The notes under the pieces: generated by a model
Databases searched by the model: none
What the model was told of the DNA's origin: nothing
Seen by the model: the letters and a program-made list of their open reading frames with translations, nothing else
Source of the DNA: Cupriavidus necator N-1
GTDB taxonomy: Bacteria; Pseudomonadota; Gammaproteobacteria; Burkholderiales; Burkholderiaceae
Direction: 5' to 3'
Assembly (NCBI RefSeq): GCF_000219215.1
Contig: NC_015726.1
Coordinates: 2,294,001-2,358,000, forward strand
DNA length: 64,000 nt
Program-made: the position numbers and the translations under genes
Shown: piece after piece, positions 1 to 10,194 of the stretch
Numbering within the stretch: position 1 is the stretch's first letter
Layout of the letters: the number at the start of each line of letters is the position of its first letter

Positions 1-54
1 CGCACGGTAAAATGTCCTAATCGCGCCCTCGCTGCCATTTCTAGCAGGTTCCAA

Positions 55-780
55 TTGCTCACCTCCATTCCCATTACCGAGATGTCGCCCCGCTGCTCCA
101 CCTGTGCAATGGGGCAGCTGTGCCTTCCGGTCGGCATGTCGCAGCAAGACCTCGCCAAGATGGACACGCTGGTACAGGAACGCATCCGCGTGCACAAGGG
201 TGAAACCTTGTATCGCATGGGCGATCCGCTCACCGCGGTCTATGCCGTGCGCTTTGGCACGCTCAAGACCCACGTCACCACTGAAGACGGCCGCTCGCAG
301 ATTACCGGCTTCCACCTGCCCGGCGAAATCGTCGGTCTCGACGGGCTGGGCGAGATGCAGCATGCCTCCGATGCCGCCGCGCTGGAAGATACCGAAGTCT
401 GCGTGGTCCGCATGAGCGAACTGCAGTCCCTCTCGGTCGACCTGCCATCGCTGCAGCAGCAGTTCCTGCGCCTGATGGGCAAGGAAATCACGCACGACCA
501 GCTGATGCTGGTCACGCTGGGCTCGATGCGCGCCGAGGAACGCCTTGCCGCCTTCCTGATCAACCTCTCTGAGCGCCTGTCGGCGCGCGGCTATTCGGCG
601 TCCGAGTTCGTGATGCGCATGAGCCGCGAAGAAATCGGCAGCTACCTGGGCCTGAAGCTCGAAACCGTCAGCCGCCTGTTCTCTCGCTTTGCCGAAGCCG
701 GCCTGATCCAGATTCGCCAGCGCCACGTCAAGCTGGTGGACATCGACGGCATCAAGCAACTCTACAGCCGCTCCTGCTAA
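55..780 (+). CDS. fnr: FNR-type oxygen-sensing transcription regulator
   Basis: CRP/FNR-family activator of 241 aa, predicted to sense oxygen through a [4Fe-4S] cluster. Cysteines 14, 17 and 23 have the C-x2-C-x5-C spacing of E. coli FNR, and C116 sits where its fourth ligand is expected. A cyclic-nucleotide-binding-like beta roll follows. The C-terminal helix-turn-helix contains ETVSRLFSRF, with the E..SR residues that read the TTGAT half-site. The start used is a TTG at 55 with AGCAGG seven bases upstream. An ATG at 82 (residue 10) keeps all four cysteines but has a poorer ribosome site. TAAAAT at 8-13 may be its -10. It converges on the cbb3 operon, which carries a perfect FNR box, so it very probably controls its neighbours. 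Confidence 0.93.
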   Translation: MLTSIPITEMSPRCSTCAMGQLCLPVGMSQQDLAKMDTLVQERIRVHKGETLYRMGDPLTAVYAVRFGTLKTHVTTEDGRSQITGFHLPGEIVGLDGLGEMQHASDAAALEDTEVCVVRMSELQSLSVDLPSLQQQFLRLMGKEITHDQLMLVTLGSMRAEERLAAFLINLSERLSARGYSASEFVMRMSREEIGSYLGLKLETVSRLFSRFAEAGLIQIRQRHVKLVDIDGIKQLYSRSC

Positions 781-788
781 GCGGCCAA

Positions 789-822
789 GCGCTGCCAGTG
801 CCGCATCCGGCCATGGCAGCGC
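789..822. terminator. Hairpin between convergent fnr and cco operons
   Basis: Perfect 8-bp arms (GCGCTGCC at 789-796, GGCAGCGC at 815-822) lie in the 61-bp gap between two convergent genes. There is no T-run on either strand, so it may only stabilise 3' ends or need Rho. Confidence 0.4.
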
Positions 823-841
823 AGACCTCACGCCAGTCCGC

Positions 842-1087
842 TCATTCCAGTTCGTCGGTATCGCTGAGCCGCGTCGGCATGGTGTAGAGCGTCAGTCCGC
901 TGGACAACGCGCAGAACACCCAGGCCATCAGGAAGCCGATGGTGTAGACCGATTCGCGGGACGCTTCGATCGGCTGGCCGAAGAAGTTCAGGTCACCGGG
1001 ATCCACCACCGAAAACACCGTCGCGGTCGCAAAGCCAGCCATCAGGAACGCCGGCCAGAGTACCCACATCAGCCAGCGCAACCTCAT
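842..1087 (-). CDS. Small two-helix membrane protein ending the cco operon
   Basis: An 81-aa protein I cannot name. It has two hydrophobic segments, roughly residues 5-27 and 50-70, separated by a loop containing DPGDLNFFG, and an acidic C-terminus. Its ATG overlaps the fixH stop as ATGA (1084-1087), so the two are probably translationally coupled. As last gene of the ccoNOQP-G-H operon it is likely an accessory for cbb3 oxidase assembly or stability; this is inference from position only. A longer in-frame reading starting further upstream would run back through fixH and is rejected. Confidence 0.75.
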   Translation of the reverse strand: MRLRWLMWVLWPAFLMAGFATATVFSVVDPGDLNFFGQPIEASRESVYTIGFLMAWVFCALSSGLTLYTMPTRLSDTDELE

Positions 1088-1293
1088 GGCTGCCTCGCTG
1101 CGGCAGCCTTGGGCGGCGCGGCATCGGCCTTCTCCACCACCAGGCCATGGCGCGTTGCACCCTGCACCGGCATGTCCGGATGCGTGGACGCCAGCCAGAT
1201 CGTCACGCCGCACGCCACCATCGCCACCAGCGGGCCGCTCATCAATAGCCACGGCCACGGCTCCTTCCACCACGGATTGCCTTGCTGACTCAT
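1084..1293 (-). CDS. ccoH: FixH-like protein (short form)
   Basis: A 69-aa single-span membrane protein. The N-terminus WWKEPWPWLLMSGPL matches the typical FixH opening, with an aromatic stretch before one helix (about residues 13-33). It then has a degenerate version of the family's loop (STHPDMPVQ) and a Pro/Ala tail. Many FixH proteins are about twice as long, so this is the short form. The ATG at 1293 has a strong AAGGGGG upstream; a longer in-frame start at 1341 would overlap ccoG and is not needed. FixH/CcoH is an assembly or stability partner of cbb3 oxidase. It lies between ccoG and a small membrane gene that overlaps its stop codon. Confidence 0.8.
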   Translation of the reverse strand: MSQQGNPWWKEPWPWLLMSGPLVAMVACGVTIWLASTHPDMPVQGATRHGLVVEKADAAPPKAAAARQP

Positions 1294-1337
1294 CTTGCCC
1301 CCTTCATCTTGACGACTAAGTCCGCGTCTGCCCAGCT

Positions 1338-2816
1338 TCACAAATCGCGCGGCACGATGAAACTGGTGGATTGCCGGATTTCGGCCTGCCCCCGCTCCGT
1401 GCCTTCGCTCGTCACTGTCACGTTGATCTTGTGCGTGCCCCGCGCCGCGGCCTCGATCGGCACGCGGATCCGGATCGGCAGCAACCGGTTGGACGTCGGC
1501 GCCAACGATTCGGCCTGCTTGTCGTACTCCACCCTCAGGTTCTTCAGCTCGTCGCTGTCGGCGCGCACGCTGATCTTCATCGGCGCTTCGGTGGTGTTGA
1601 TCAGCTGCAGGCGATAGACGTTCTCGATCCAGCGGCCTTCCACTTCACGGCCGAGCGCACCACGGTCGCGGATGATGTCGACCTTCAGCGGCGTGCGCAG
1701 CGCGATCGACGCCATGAAGCCGCCCAGCAGCACCACCCAGACCACGGAATAGATGATGACGCGCGGACGCAGCAGGCGCTTGCGCGATGCCGCTGCGGAC
1801 AAGGCCTTGCGCATCGCGTTTTCCGAGGTATACCGGATCAGGCCGCGCGGATAGTCCATCTTGTCCATGACCTGGTTGCAGGCGTCGATGCAGGCGCCGC
1901 AGCCGATGCACTCGTACTGCAGGCCGTCGCGGATATCGATGCCTGTCGGGCACACCTGTACGCAGATGCTGCAGTTGACGCAGTCGCCAAGCCCCGCCTT
2001 GTAGTGATCGGTCTTGCGCGACCGGCTGCCGCGCGGCTCGCCGCGGCCGACGTCGTAGGTCACGACATAGGTATCGCGATCCACCATCACGCTCTGGAAG
2101 CGCGCATACGGGCACATGTACTTGCACACCTGCTCGCGCATGAAGCCCGCATTGCCCCAGGTGGCGAACGCGTAAAACAGCATCCAGAACGACTGCCACG
2201 GCCCCAGCGACAGGCTGAGCACCTCGCCGCCCAGACCGCGGATCGGCGCGAAATAGCCGATGAAGGTAAAGCCGGTCCAGAGCGCAATCAGCACCCACAG
2301 GAAGTGCTTGGTCGCCTTGAGACGGAACTTGCGCAGGCTCCACGGATCGCCATCGAGCCGGATGCGGGCGATGCGGTCGCCTTCGACCCGCCGCTCGATC
2401 CACATGAAGATCTCGGTATAGACCGTCTGCGGACAGGCATAGCCGCAGAACAGCCGCCCCGCGATCGCCGTGAACAGGAACAGCGCCAGCGCCGAGATCA
2501 CCAGCAGCACCGCCAGGTAGATCACATCCTGTGGCCACAGCACCAGCCCGAAGATGTAGAACTTGCGCGCGCCAAGGTCGAACAGCACGGCCTGGCGGCC
2601 GTTCCATTGGAGCCAGGGCGTGCCGTAGTAGATCAGCTGGGTCAGGATCACCAGCCAGACCCGCCAGTTGGAGAAGGCGCCCGTCACCGAGCGCGGGTAG
2701 ATCTTGCGGCGGACCTCGTAGAGCGTTTCGTCAGAGGTCTCGCCCGGCGCAGCGGCCGACCGTTGCAGGTCGGCCGCCCGGGCCATTTCTTCGGTCCCGG
2801 GTGCATTCATGGGCAT
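1338..2816 (-). CDS. ccoG: Cytochrome c oxidase accessory protein CcoG (polyferredoxin)
   Basis: 492 aa, of the RdxA/FixG family: a membrane polyferredoxin proposed to reduce copper during cbb3 oxidase assembly. Several membrane helices lie in the N-terminal half, including a conserved FCGYACPQTVYTEIFMW stretch. Two ferredoxin-type 4Fe-4S motifs follow near residue 275-310 (CVNCSICVQVCP and CIGCGACIDACNQ). One more helix follows near 355, then an immunoglobulin-like C-terminal domain. The start at 2816 has GGGAGAG close upstream; the in-frame ATG at 2810 gives better spacing and may be the real start. It follows ccoP by 43 bp in the same operon. Confidence 0.95.
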   Translation of the reverse strand: MPMNAPGTEEMARAADLQRSAAAPGETSDETLYEVRRKIYPRSVTGAFSNWRVWLVILTQLIYYGTPWLQWNGRQAVLFDLGARKFYIFGLVLWPQDVIYLAVLLVISALALFLFTAIAGRLFCGYACPQTVYTEIFMWIERRVEGDRIARIRLDGDPWSLRKFRLKATKHFLWVLIALWTGFTFIGYFAPIRGLGGEVLSLSLGPWQSFWMLFYAFATWGNAGFMREQVCKYMCPYARFQSVMVDRDTYVVTYDVGRGEPRGSRSRKTDHYKAGLGDCVNCSICVQVCPTGIDIRDGLQYECIGCGACIDACNQVMDKMDYPRGLIRYTSENAMRKALSAAASRKRLLRPRVIIYSVVWVVLLGGFMASIALRTPLKVDIIRDRGALGREVEGRWIENVYRLQLINTTEAPMKISVRADSDELKNLRVEYDKQAESLAPTSNRLLPIRIRVPIEAAARGTHKINVTVTSEGTERGQAEIRQSTSFIVPRDL

Positions 2817-2859
2817 GCTCTCCCGCGAGCCACCAGCGCCCGCTCACTTGAGTCGTCGG

Positions 2860-3777
2860 TCATTGCCCGTCTCCACTCCCGATGTTGGACAAACCCCAGA
2901 TATAGGCCGTCAGCATCCGGATGCGCTCAGGCGTCAGGATCTCCTCATGCGCGGGCATTTTGTTGTTGTGGCCCTTCAGGATGGCGTCGACGATGCTGCC
3001 TTCCGAGCTGCCATACAGCCAGACGTTGTCCGACAGGTTGGGCGCACCGAGCGCCTGGTTGCCCTTGCCGCCGGCGCCGTGGCATGCCACGCAGGTCGTC
3101 TTGAAGGTGCCCTCGCCACGCGACGCACGGATCGGGTCCGACGACAGCCCCGACAGCGAGCGCACGTATTGCGCCACGTCGCCCGCCTGCTTGGCGTCGA
3201 TGGTCGCGGCAAACGGCGGCATCACGCCATTGCGGCCCTTGGTGATGGTCTGCTGGATGGTGTCGGGTTCGCCGCCATAGAGCCAGTCGTTGTCCGTCAG
3301 GTTCGGGAAGCCGCGGCTGCCGCGCGCGTCCGAACCATGGCACTGTGCGCAGTAGTTCAGGAACAGGCGCTGGCCGATCTCGCGCGCCTGCGGATCCGCC
3401 GCCACCTGCTTGACGTCCATCTTCAGGTACTTGGCGTAGATCTCGTTCTGCATCTTCTCCTGCGCCACGCGGTGCGCGGCAAGTTCGCCCTGCGTGGAGA
3501 ACTTCAGCACGCCGGCATACGAACCCAGCCCCGGGTACAGCACCAGGTAGGCCAGGCTGAAGATGCAGGCCAGCAGGAACATCCACATCCACCAGCGCGG
3601 CAGCGGGTTGTTCAGCTCGCGCAGGTCACCGTCCCAGACATGGCCGGTGTCTTCAGTGCCGCCGGCGGTCTTGGTGACCTTGCGTTGCGAGAACAGCAGC
3701 CACACGCACCAGACGATGCCGACGAGCGCGATGGCGGCAATGTAATAACTCCAGAATTCGGAAATGAAATCGCTCAT
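2860..3777 (-). CDS. ccoP: cbb3-type cytochrome c oxidase diheme subunit CcoP
   Basis: 305 aa. It carries electrons from soluble cytochromes to CcoO in the cbb3 oxidase. Two N-terminal hydrophobic segments (about residues 8-28 and 62-82) anchor the protein. Two CxxCH heme-binding motifs follow in the periplasmic part: CAQCH near residue 143 and CVACH near 230. The start lies 2 bp after the ccoQ stop, and translation is probably coupled because the ribosome site is weak. It belongs to ccoNOQP-G-H. Confidence 0.97.
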   Translation of the reverse strand: MSDFISEFWSYYIAAIALVGIVWCVWLLFSQRKVTKTAGGTEDTGHVWDGDLRELNNPLPRWWMWMFLLACIFSLAYLVLYPGLGSYAGVLKFSTQGELAAHRVAQEKMQNEIYAKYLKMDVKQVAADPQAREIGQRLFLNYCAQCHGSDARGSRGFPNLTDNDWLYGGEPDTIQQTITKGRNGVMPPFAATIDAKQAGDVAQYVRSLSGLSSDPIRASRGEGTFKTTCVACHGAGGKGNQALGAPNLSDNVWLYGSSEGSIVDAILKGHNNKMPAHEEILTPERIRMLTAYIWGLSNIGSGDGQ

Positions 3778-3779
3778 GG

Positions 3780-3944
3780 CTAGGTGTTCCGGCTCGATGT
3801 TGTCGTAGTTTCGTCAGGCAGCGCGAACGGCAGCATGGCGGATTCCCGGTTGGCGGCCTGCCGGCCGGCGGACCAGGCCCACCAGCAGATCCCCAGGAAG
3901 ACGACCATCGACACGACGGTCGCAAAGGCAGTGATCATGGCCAT
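3780..3944 (-). CDS. ccoQ: cbb3-type oxidase small subunit CcoQ (FixQ)
   Basis: A 54-aa single-helix protein. The sequence begins MAMITAFATVVSMVVFLGIC, followed by WWAWSAGR and a short polar tail, which is the standard CcoQ layout (helix, WW..S, charged tail). AAGGAG overlaps the ccoO stop codon and sits 8 bases before the ATG. CcoQ stabilises the CcoN-CcoO-CcoP complex. The gene fits exactly between ccoO (ends 3948) and ccoP (starts 3777). Confidence 0.93.
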   Translation of the reverse strand: MAMITAFATVVSMVVFLGICWWAWSAGRQAANRESAMLPFALPDETTTTSSRNT

Positions 3945-3947
3945 GGC

Positions 3948-4610
3948 TTACTCCTTGGGTGCCGCGGCCGCGGCGGAATCCACGCGGACGTTGCGGCGGT
4001 TGGTGCCCAGGCCTTGCAGGTAGGCAACCAGCGCATCTTCTTCGGTCTTGCCCTTGAGCTCGTCCGGTGCCTTGGCGATCTCGGCATCCGTGTACGGCAC
4101 GCCCAGGCGCACCAGCGCGTGCATGCGGGCCTGGATATCGTTGGTGGGCAGCTCGGCCTTTTCCAGCCACGGGTACGATGGCATCACCGATTCCGGCACC
4201 ACATCGCGCGGATTGCGCAGGTGGATACGCTGCCAGTCATCCGAGTAGCGCCCGCCCACGCGCGCCAGGTCAGGACCGGTGCGTTTGGAGCCCCACAGGA
4301 ACGGGTGGTCGTAGACCGACTCGCCCGCCGTGGAGAAGTGGCCGTAGCGCTCGGTCTCGGCCTGCAGCGTGCGGACCTGCTGCGAGTGGCAGCCGACGCA
4401 GCCTTCACGGATATAGATATCGCGGCCCATCAGCCGCAGCGGCGAATACGGGGTGATGCCCGGATCCGGCTCGGTGGTGGAGTGCTGGAAGAACAGCGGC
4501 ACGATCTGGACCAGACCCGCAATGCTGACCACGAGGATCGTGCAGATGATCAGCCAGCCGATGTTCTTCTCCAGCGTTTCGTGGGAAAAGAAGCGTTGTT
4601 TGTCGGACAT
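3948..4610 (-). CDS. ccoO: cbb3-type cytochrome c oxidase monoheme subunit CcoO
   Basis: 220 aa, the membrane-anchored monoheme c subunit. It has one N-terminal helix (about residues 17-40), then [15 protein letters not shown], whose CVGCH binds heme around residue 74. The conserved segment [13 protein letters not shown] and a distal MPSYPW (axial methionine) follow. AGGAT lies before the ATG, 18 bp after the ccoN stop. CcoO passes electrons from CcoP to the CcoN active site. Confidence 0.97.
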   Translation of the reverse strand: MSDKQRFFSHETLEKNIGWLIICTILVVSIAGLVQIVPLFFQHSTTEPDPGITPYSPLRLMGRDIYIREGCVGCHSQQVRTLQAETERYGHFSTAGESVYDHPFLWGSKRTGPDLARVGGRYSDDWQRIHLRNPRDVVPESVMPSYPWLEKAELPTNDIQARMHALVRLGVPYTDAEIAKAPDELKGKTEEDALVAYLQGLGTNRRNVRVDSAAAAAPKE

Positions 4611-4628
4611 CTTTCTATCCTGGATTGA

Positions 4629-6077
<1,449 letters not shown>

Positions 6078-6117
6078 TCAGACCCCCAAAGCTTAGAGAA
6101 GAGAAAAAACCTACTGA

Positions 6118-6166
6118 CAGTGTGACTTTAGAAAAACCATGCTGCGTGTGCGTTGATCTTTATCAA
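6118..6166 (-). promoter_or_regulatory. FNR-dependent promoter of the cco operon
   Basis: A perfect FNR box, TTGATCTTTATCAA, lies at 6153-6166. A -10-like TAAAGT lies at 6125-6130 (minus strand). The box centre is 41.5 bp from a start near 6118, the class II position, giving a leader of about 40 nt before ccoN at 6077. Confidence 0.85.
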
Positions 6167-6233
6167 GTCGCTCAGGGCATGCATGGAACCTGCGTGCGGG
6201 GCCCCCGGTCGGAGGGCGCGTCGCCCGGCGGGT

Positions 6234-6380
6234 TCAGGGCTTGTCGTTGTCCAGCAGGATCGATTCGGCGGGCCGGTCCAGGTCGTCGTACTGCCCGGCA
6301 TGTAGGGCCCACCACAGCGCGCCCGCGATGACCACGACAAGCACCAGGCTCATCGGCACCAGCAGGTAAAGCGTTTCCAT
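6234..6380 (-). CDS. ccoS: cbb3-type oxidase assembly protein CcoS
   Basis: A 48-aa single-helix protein reading METLYLLVPMSLVLVVVIAG, then ALWWALHAGQYDDLDRPAE and a short tail. The helix followed by a G-Q-[YF]-D-D-L-[DE]-x-P motif is diagnostic of CcoS, which is needed to insert cofactors into cbb3 oxidase. AAGGGAG lies nine bases before the ATG, and the start is 3 bp after the ccoI stop, forming a ccoI-ccoS pair. A different reading frame here also stays open but has no recognisable content. Confidence 0.92.
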   Translation of the reverse strand: METLYLLVPMSLVLVVVIAGALWWALHAGQYDDLDRPAESILLDNDKP

Positions 6381-6383
6381 CAG

Positions 6384-8954
6384 TCAGACTCCCTTGTGCC
6401 GCGGCTTGCCGGCGCTCAGCAGGCGCCAGGCATTGGCCACCACCAGCAACGACGACAACGACATGCCGATGCCGGCCATCCAGGCCGTGACCAGCCCCGT
6501 CGCTGCGAGCGGGATGGCCACCACGTTGTAGAAGAAGGCCCAGCCCAGGTTCTGGCGCACCACCCGGCGCGTCTGGCGCGACACCGCCAACGCGGTTGCA
6601 ATCTCGGCCACGCCGCCGTGCGTCAGCACCGCGTCCGCGCCGGCCTGGGCCAGCGGCGCGCCGCTGCCGATGGCGATCGACACCTCGGCCTGCGCCAGCA
6701 CCGGCGCATCGTTGATGCCATCGCCCACGGCCAGCACCACCGCCCCGCCCTGCTGCAGCCGCGCTACATAGTCGCGCTTGCCTTCCGGGGTGACCGCGCC
6801 GGCCACGCAAGCTATGCCGAAGTGCGATGCCCACCAGTGGACCGCATCGGCGTGATCGCCCGATACCAGGTGGCAGCGCACGCCCAGTTCGTGCAGCCGC
6901 GCGAGCAGCTGCGGCGTCTGCGCCCGCTCGACATCGGCCAGGACGAAGCGCGCCAGCGGGCCCGCTGGCGCGCCCAGCCACACCACGGTGGCGCCAGGAT
7001 GATCTGCGTCGCTGCGCCCGGTGTCCGGCGCCTGGCCGCTGTCGGGCCCCAGCGCCGCGACAAAGTCGGCGCGGCCAAGCCGCAGGCGTCGGCCATCGAC
7101 GATCGCCTCCAGGCCCTGGCCCGGGATGTTGCGCATGTCGGACACCTGGAGCTGCATGCCGGCGCTGCCCTGTGCCGCGGCCACCAGTGCGCGCGCGATC
7201 GGATGTTCACCACCGCGCTCCATCGCGGCGGCCAGTGCCAGGCATCGGGCCCGGTCGGCGTCAGCCAGCGGCTCGACCGCGGCCACGGCAAAGCGGCCTT
7301 CGGTCAGCGTGCCGGTCTTGTCGAGTACCACGTCGGTGACGCGCGCCAGCGTCTCCAGCGCGTGGCCGCGTGTCAGCAGCACGCCGCGGCGCGACAGCGC
7401 CGCACCGGCCGCGGCCAGTGCGGCCGGCGTGGCCAGCGACAAGGCGCACGGGCAACTGACCACCAACACTGCAATCGTCACCAGCAAGGCGCGTGACGGA
7501 TCGATCCAGACGCCCCACACCAGCCCGGTCAGCGCCGCCAGCACCAGCAGCGTCGCCACGAACCAGCCTGCGACGCGGTCGGCCAGCGTGGCTAGGCGCG
7601 GCTTTTCAGCCAGCGCGCGGTCCAGCACGGCGACGATCTCGGCCAGGCGGGTGCCGGCGCCGACGCGCGTGATCCGCAGTTCGAGCGGGCTTGCCGTATT
7701 GAAGTTGCCGGCCAGCACGGTCTCGCCTGCGGCGCGGCGCACCGGGCGGCTCTCGCCGGTCAGCATGGATTCATCGAGTTCGCTCGCGCCCGCCTCCACC
7801 GCGCCATCGGCAGGAACGATCTCGCCGGCCTTGACGCGGATGAGATCGCCCGCGCGCAGGCGCGCGACCGGGACACGCTCGCCGGCGGCACCGGTGGCGG
7901 CCAGCCGCTCGCAGGTGGCCGGCAACTGGCGCGCCAGCATCTCGGCGCCGCTGCGCGAGGCCTGGCGCACGCGCAGTTCCAGGTAGCGGGCCAGCAGCAG
8001 GAAGGCGACGAACATCGTCACCGAATCGAAATACACCTCGCCCACGCCGCGCACCGTGGCCAGCGCGCTGGCGGCGAAGCCGGCGCCGATGCCAATCGCC
8101 ACCGGCACGTCCATGCCCATATGGCGCTGGCGCAGGCTGCGCCAGGCACCGGCAAAGATCGGCGAGGCGGCATAGAGCACAACCGGCAGCGTCAGGGCGA
8201 AGCTGGCCCAGCGCATCAGTTGAAGCTGGCCAGGGTCGATGGTGGCCTCATGGGTGTAGATCGGCCACGCATACATCATGACCTGCATCATGCCCAGCAT
8301 GGCCACGGCCATGCGCATCAGCAGCCCGCGGCGCGCGCGGCGGTCCTGCTGGTCGGTGCGCGAGACCTCAAACGGCCAGGCCATGTAGCCGATGCCGGCC
8401 AGCGCGGCCAGCAACCCCGCCACCGTCTGGGCGCCATCGCGCCAGCGCACTACCACGCGCCGCGTGGCGACATTGGCGACCGCGGACTCCACGCCCGGCT
8501 GGCGACTCAGGTGCTGTTCGATCAGCCACGCGCAGGCGGCGCAGCGGATGTTCTCGGGCGCCAGCGTGATCTCGGCGCGGCCGCCGTCAAGCGGGCGGAC
8601 AAACTGGGAGCGCAGCTCAGGAGTGTCGTAGGCGGCCCAGATCGGCTCGGCCTCGCGCCGGGCGTCGTCGTCGATGGGGCGGGCGAAGCGGGCTTCATCC
8701 CCATACAGGTGGGCAAAGCCGGCCGCATGGAGGGTCTGCGCCAGTGCCTGGCAACCGCCGCAGCAGAACACCCGGCGGCTGCCGTCCAGCTCGGCGGCAA
8801 GCGGCTCGGTATCCGTGACAGGCAGGCCGCAATGGAAGCAGGCCAGCCGCGCACCGGCGCCGGACGCACCCGGGCCCGCGGCGTCACGGAGCGCGGCCGG
8901 CAGGTACGGTGCCAGCAAGCTGGCAGAAGGACTGGTGACTGGGGGCGACGACAT
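6384..8954 (-). CDS. ccoI: Copper-exporting P1B-type ATPase for oxidase assembly (CcoI)
   Basis: 856 aa. The N-terminal putative metal-binding region has CFHCGLPV and a downstream CCGGC (about residues 39-70). A heavy-metal-associated domain with CAACAWLIEQ follows near residue 140, then a transmembrane block with the CPC copper site (VVSCPCALSLATPAA), the phosphorylation loop DKTGTLTEG, and the GDGINDAPVLA hinge. This order is typical of CcoI/FixI, which supplies copper to cbb3 oxidase. AAAGGT precedes the ATG. ccoS follows by 3 bp. A near-perfect FNR box upstream (9006-9019) should co-regulate it with ccoNOQP. Confidence 0.95.
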   Translation of the reverse strand: MSSPPVTSPSASLLAPYLPAALRDAAGPGASGAGARLACFHCGLPVTDTEPLAAELDGSRRVFCCGGCQALAQTLHAAGFAHLYGDEARFARPIDDDARREAEPIWAAYDTPELRSQFVRPLDGGRAEITLAPENIRCAACAWLIEQHLSRQPGVESAVANVATRRVVVRWRDGAQTVAGLLAALAGIGYMAWPFEVSRTDQQDRRARRGLLMRMAVAMLGMMQVMMYAWPIYTHEATIDPGQLQLMRWASFALTLPVVLYAASPIFAGAWRSLRQRHMGMDVPVAIGIGAGFAASALATVRGVGEVYFDSVTMFVAFLLLARYLELRVRQASRSGAEMLARQLPATCERLAATGAAGERVPVARLRAGDLIRVKAGEIVPADGAVEAGASELDESMLTGESRPVRRAAGETVLAGNFNTASPLELRITRVGAGTRLAEIVAVLDRALAEKPRLATLADRVAGWFVATLLVLAALTGLVWGVWIDPSRALLVTIAVLVVSCPCALSLATPAALAAAGAALSRRGVLLTRGHALETLARVTDVVLDKTGTLTEGRFAVAAVEPLADADRARCLALAAAMERGGEHPIARALVAAAQGSAGMQLQVSDMRNIPGQGLEAIVDGRRLRLGRADFVAALGPDSGQAPDTGRSDADHPGATVVWLGAPAGPLARFVLADVERAQTPQLLARLHELGVRCHLVSGDHADAVHWWASHFGIACVAGAVTPEGKRDYVARLQQGGAVVLAVGDGINDAPVLAQAEVSIAIGSGAPLAQAGADAVLTHGGVAEIATALAVSRQTRRVVRQNLGWAFFYNVVAIPLAATGLVTAWMAGIGMSLSSLLVVANAWRLLSAGKPRHKGV

Positions 8955-8970
8955 GGGGACCTTTTTCTAC

Positions 8971-9019
8971 CCAATGGAGGGTATATGCGGGTCCTCGAAT
9001 CGACCTTGATATAGGTCAA
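8971..9019 (-). promoter_or_regulatory. FNR-type promoter of ccoI-ccoS
   Basis: TTGATATAGGTCAA at 9006-9019 differs from the FNR consensus at one base. A -10-like TATACC lies at 8980-8985 (minus strand), so the box centre is about 41.5 bp from a start near 8971. That leaves a leader of about 17 nt before ccoI at 8954. Confidence 0.75.
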
Positions 9020-9059
9020 TGCGGCCCGGCTATTGTCGCGCCGGGCCGGAAAACAACGC

Positions 9060-10157
9060 TCAGGTGAGCGTGGTATCCATGGTGCGGCGCTCGGATTCCA
9101 GGTATTCGCGCGATTGCATCTCGATGATGCGCGATACGGTCCGATGGAACTCATTGGCCATCTGGCCTTCGGTGTAGAGTTCGTCCGCGGGCACTTCCGC
9201 CGACATCAGCAGCTTGACCTTGTGGTCGTAGAAGACATCGATCAGCCAGGTGAAGCGGCGTGCCTCGGACGACATGCGCGGCGTCATGCGCGGCACGTCG
9301 GACAGGATCACGGTATGGAACTGGGACGCCAGTTCCAGGTAGTCGTTCTGCGAGCGCGGGCCGCCGCACAGCGTGGCAAAGTCGAACCACACCACGCCGT
9401 TGGCCTTGCGCAGCGCACGCAGCTCGCGGTGCTCGATATGCAGCAGCGGCGACTCGTCGGCCACGCCAGCGATCGAGGTGAAGGCGTCGCGCAGCGCGGA
9501 ACTCGCCTTGGCGCCGAGCGGCGTGTGGTACGCCTGCACCTGCTCCAGCGCGCGCTTGCGATAGTCGATGCCAGCGTCGACGTTGAGCACGTCGAGCTTC
9601 TGCTGCAGCAGCGCGATGGCCGGCAGCACGCGGTCGCGGTGCAGGCCATCCGGATACAGCAGGTCCGGGCGGTAGTTGGAAGTCATCACGAACTGCACGC
9701 CGTTCTCGAACATCTGCTGCAGCAGGCGATGCAGGATCATCGCGTCGGCGACGTCGCTGACGTGGAACTCATCGAAGCAGATCAGCCGGAAGCGGCGCGC
9801 GATGCGTTTGGCCAGCTCATCCAGCGGATCGGGACGGCCGCGCAGCTCTTCGAGCTGGCGATGAACCTCGCGCATAAACTCGTGGAAATGCAGCCGAGTC
9901 TTGCGCACCACCGGCACGCAGGTATAGAAGCTGTCCATCAGGAAGGACTTGCCGCGCCCCACCCCACCCCACAAGTAGACGCCCTTGGGCACGTCGGGAC
10001 GGACCAGCAGCTTCTTCAGGGCATTGTTGCGGCGGCTCTTGTAGGCCACCCATTCGTCGTAGCACTGCTGCAGCCGGGCCACGGCGCGCAATTGCGCTTC
10101 GTCGGACTGGTAGCCGCGCTCCTTCAGTTCCTTCTCGTAGTACTCGGTGACGTTCAT
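9060..10157 (-). CDS. zapE: AFG1-family ATPase ZapE
   Basis: 365 aa, an AAA-type ATPase of the ZapE/AFG1 family. In E. coli ZapE associates with the FtsZ ring under stress; the mitochondrial relative AFG1 acts in quality control. Walker A is GGVGRGKSFLMD (about residue 67) and Walker B is RLICFDEFHVSD. The N-terminus MNVTEYYEKELKERGYQ is typical, so the ATG at 10157 is preferred over an upstream in-frame start in the intergenic hairpin. It follows odhL but is separated from it by a strong terminator at 10195-10220, so it is probably expressed at a lower level or from its own start. Confidence 0.93.
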   Translation of the reverse strand: MNVTEYYEKELKERGYQSDEAQLRAVARLQQCYDEWVAYKSRRNNALKKLLVRPDVPKGVYLWGGVGRGKSFLMDSFYTCVPVVRKTRLHFHEFMREVHRQLEELRGRPDPLDELAKRIARRFRLICFDEFHVSDVADAMILHRLLQQMFENGVQFVMTSNYRPDLLYPDGLHRDRVLPAIALLQQKLDVLNVDAGIDYRKRALEQVQAYHTPLGAKASSALRDAFTSIAGVADESPLLHIEHRELRALRKANGVVWFDFATLCGGPRSQNDYLELASQFHTVILSDVPRMTPRMSSEARRFTWLIDVFYDHKVKLLMSAEVPADELYTEGQMANEFHRTVSRIIEMQSREYLESERRTMDTTLT

Positions 10158-10194
10158 GCTGACGGGTTCCTGCGGCACGGGCCGCAAGTGAAAA

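Noticed and set aside
6128..6340. A 70-codon minus-strand frame over the ccoS region.
   Set aside because: The frame at 6234-6380 encodes a recognisable CcoS with a ribosome site; the other frame has no features and would cover the FNR box.
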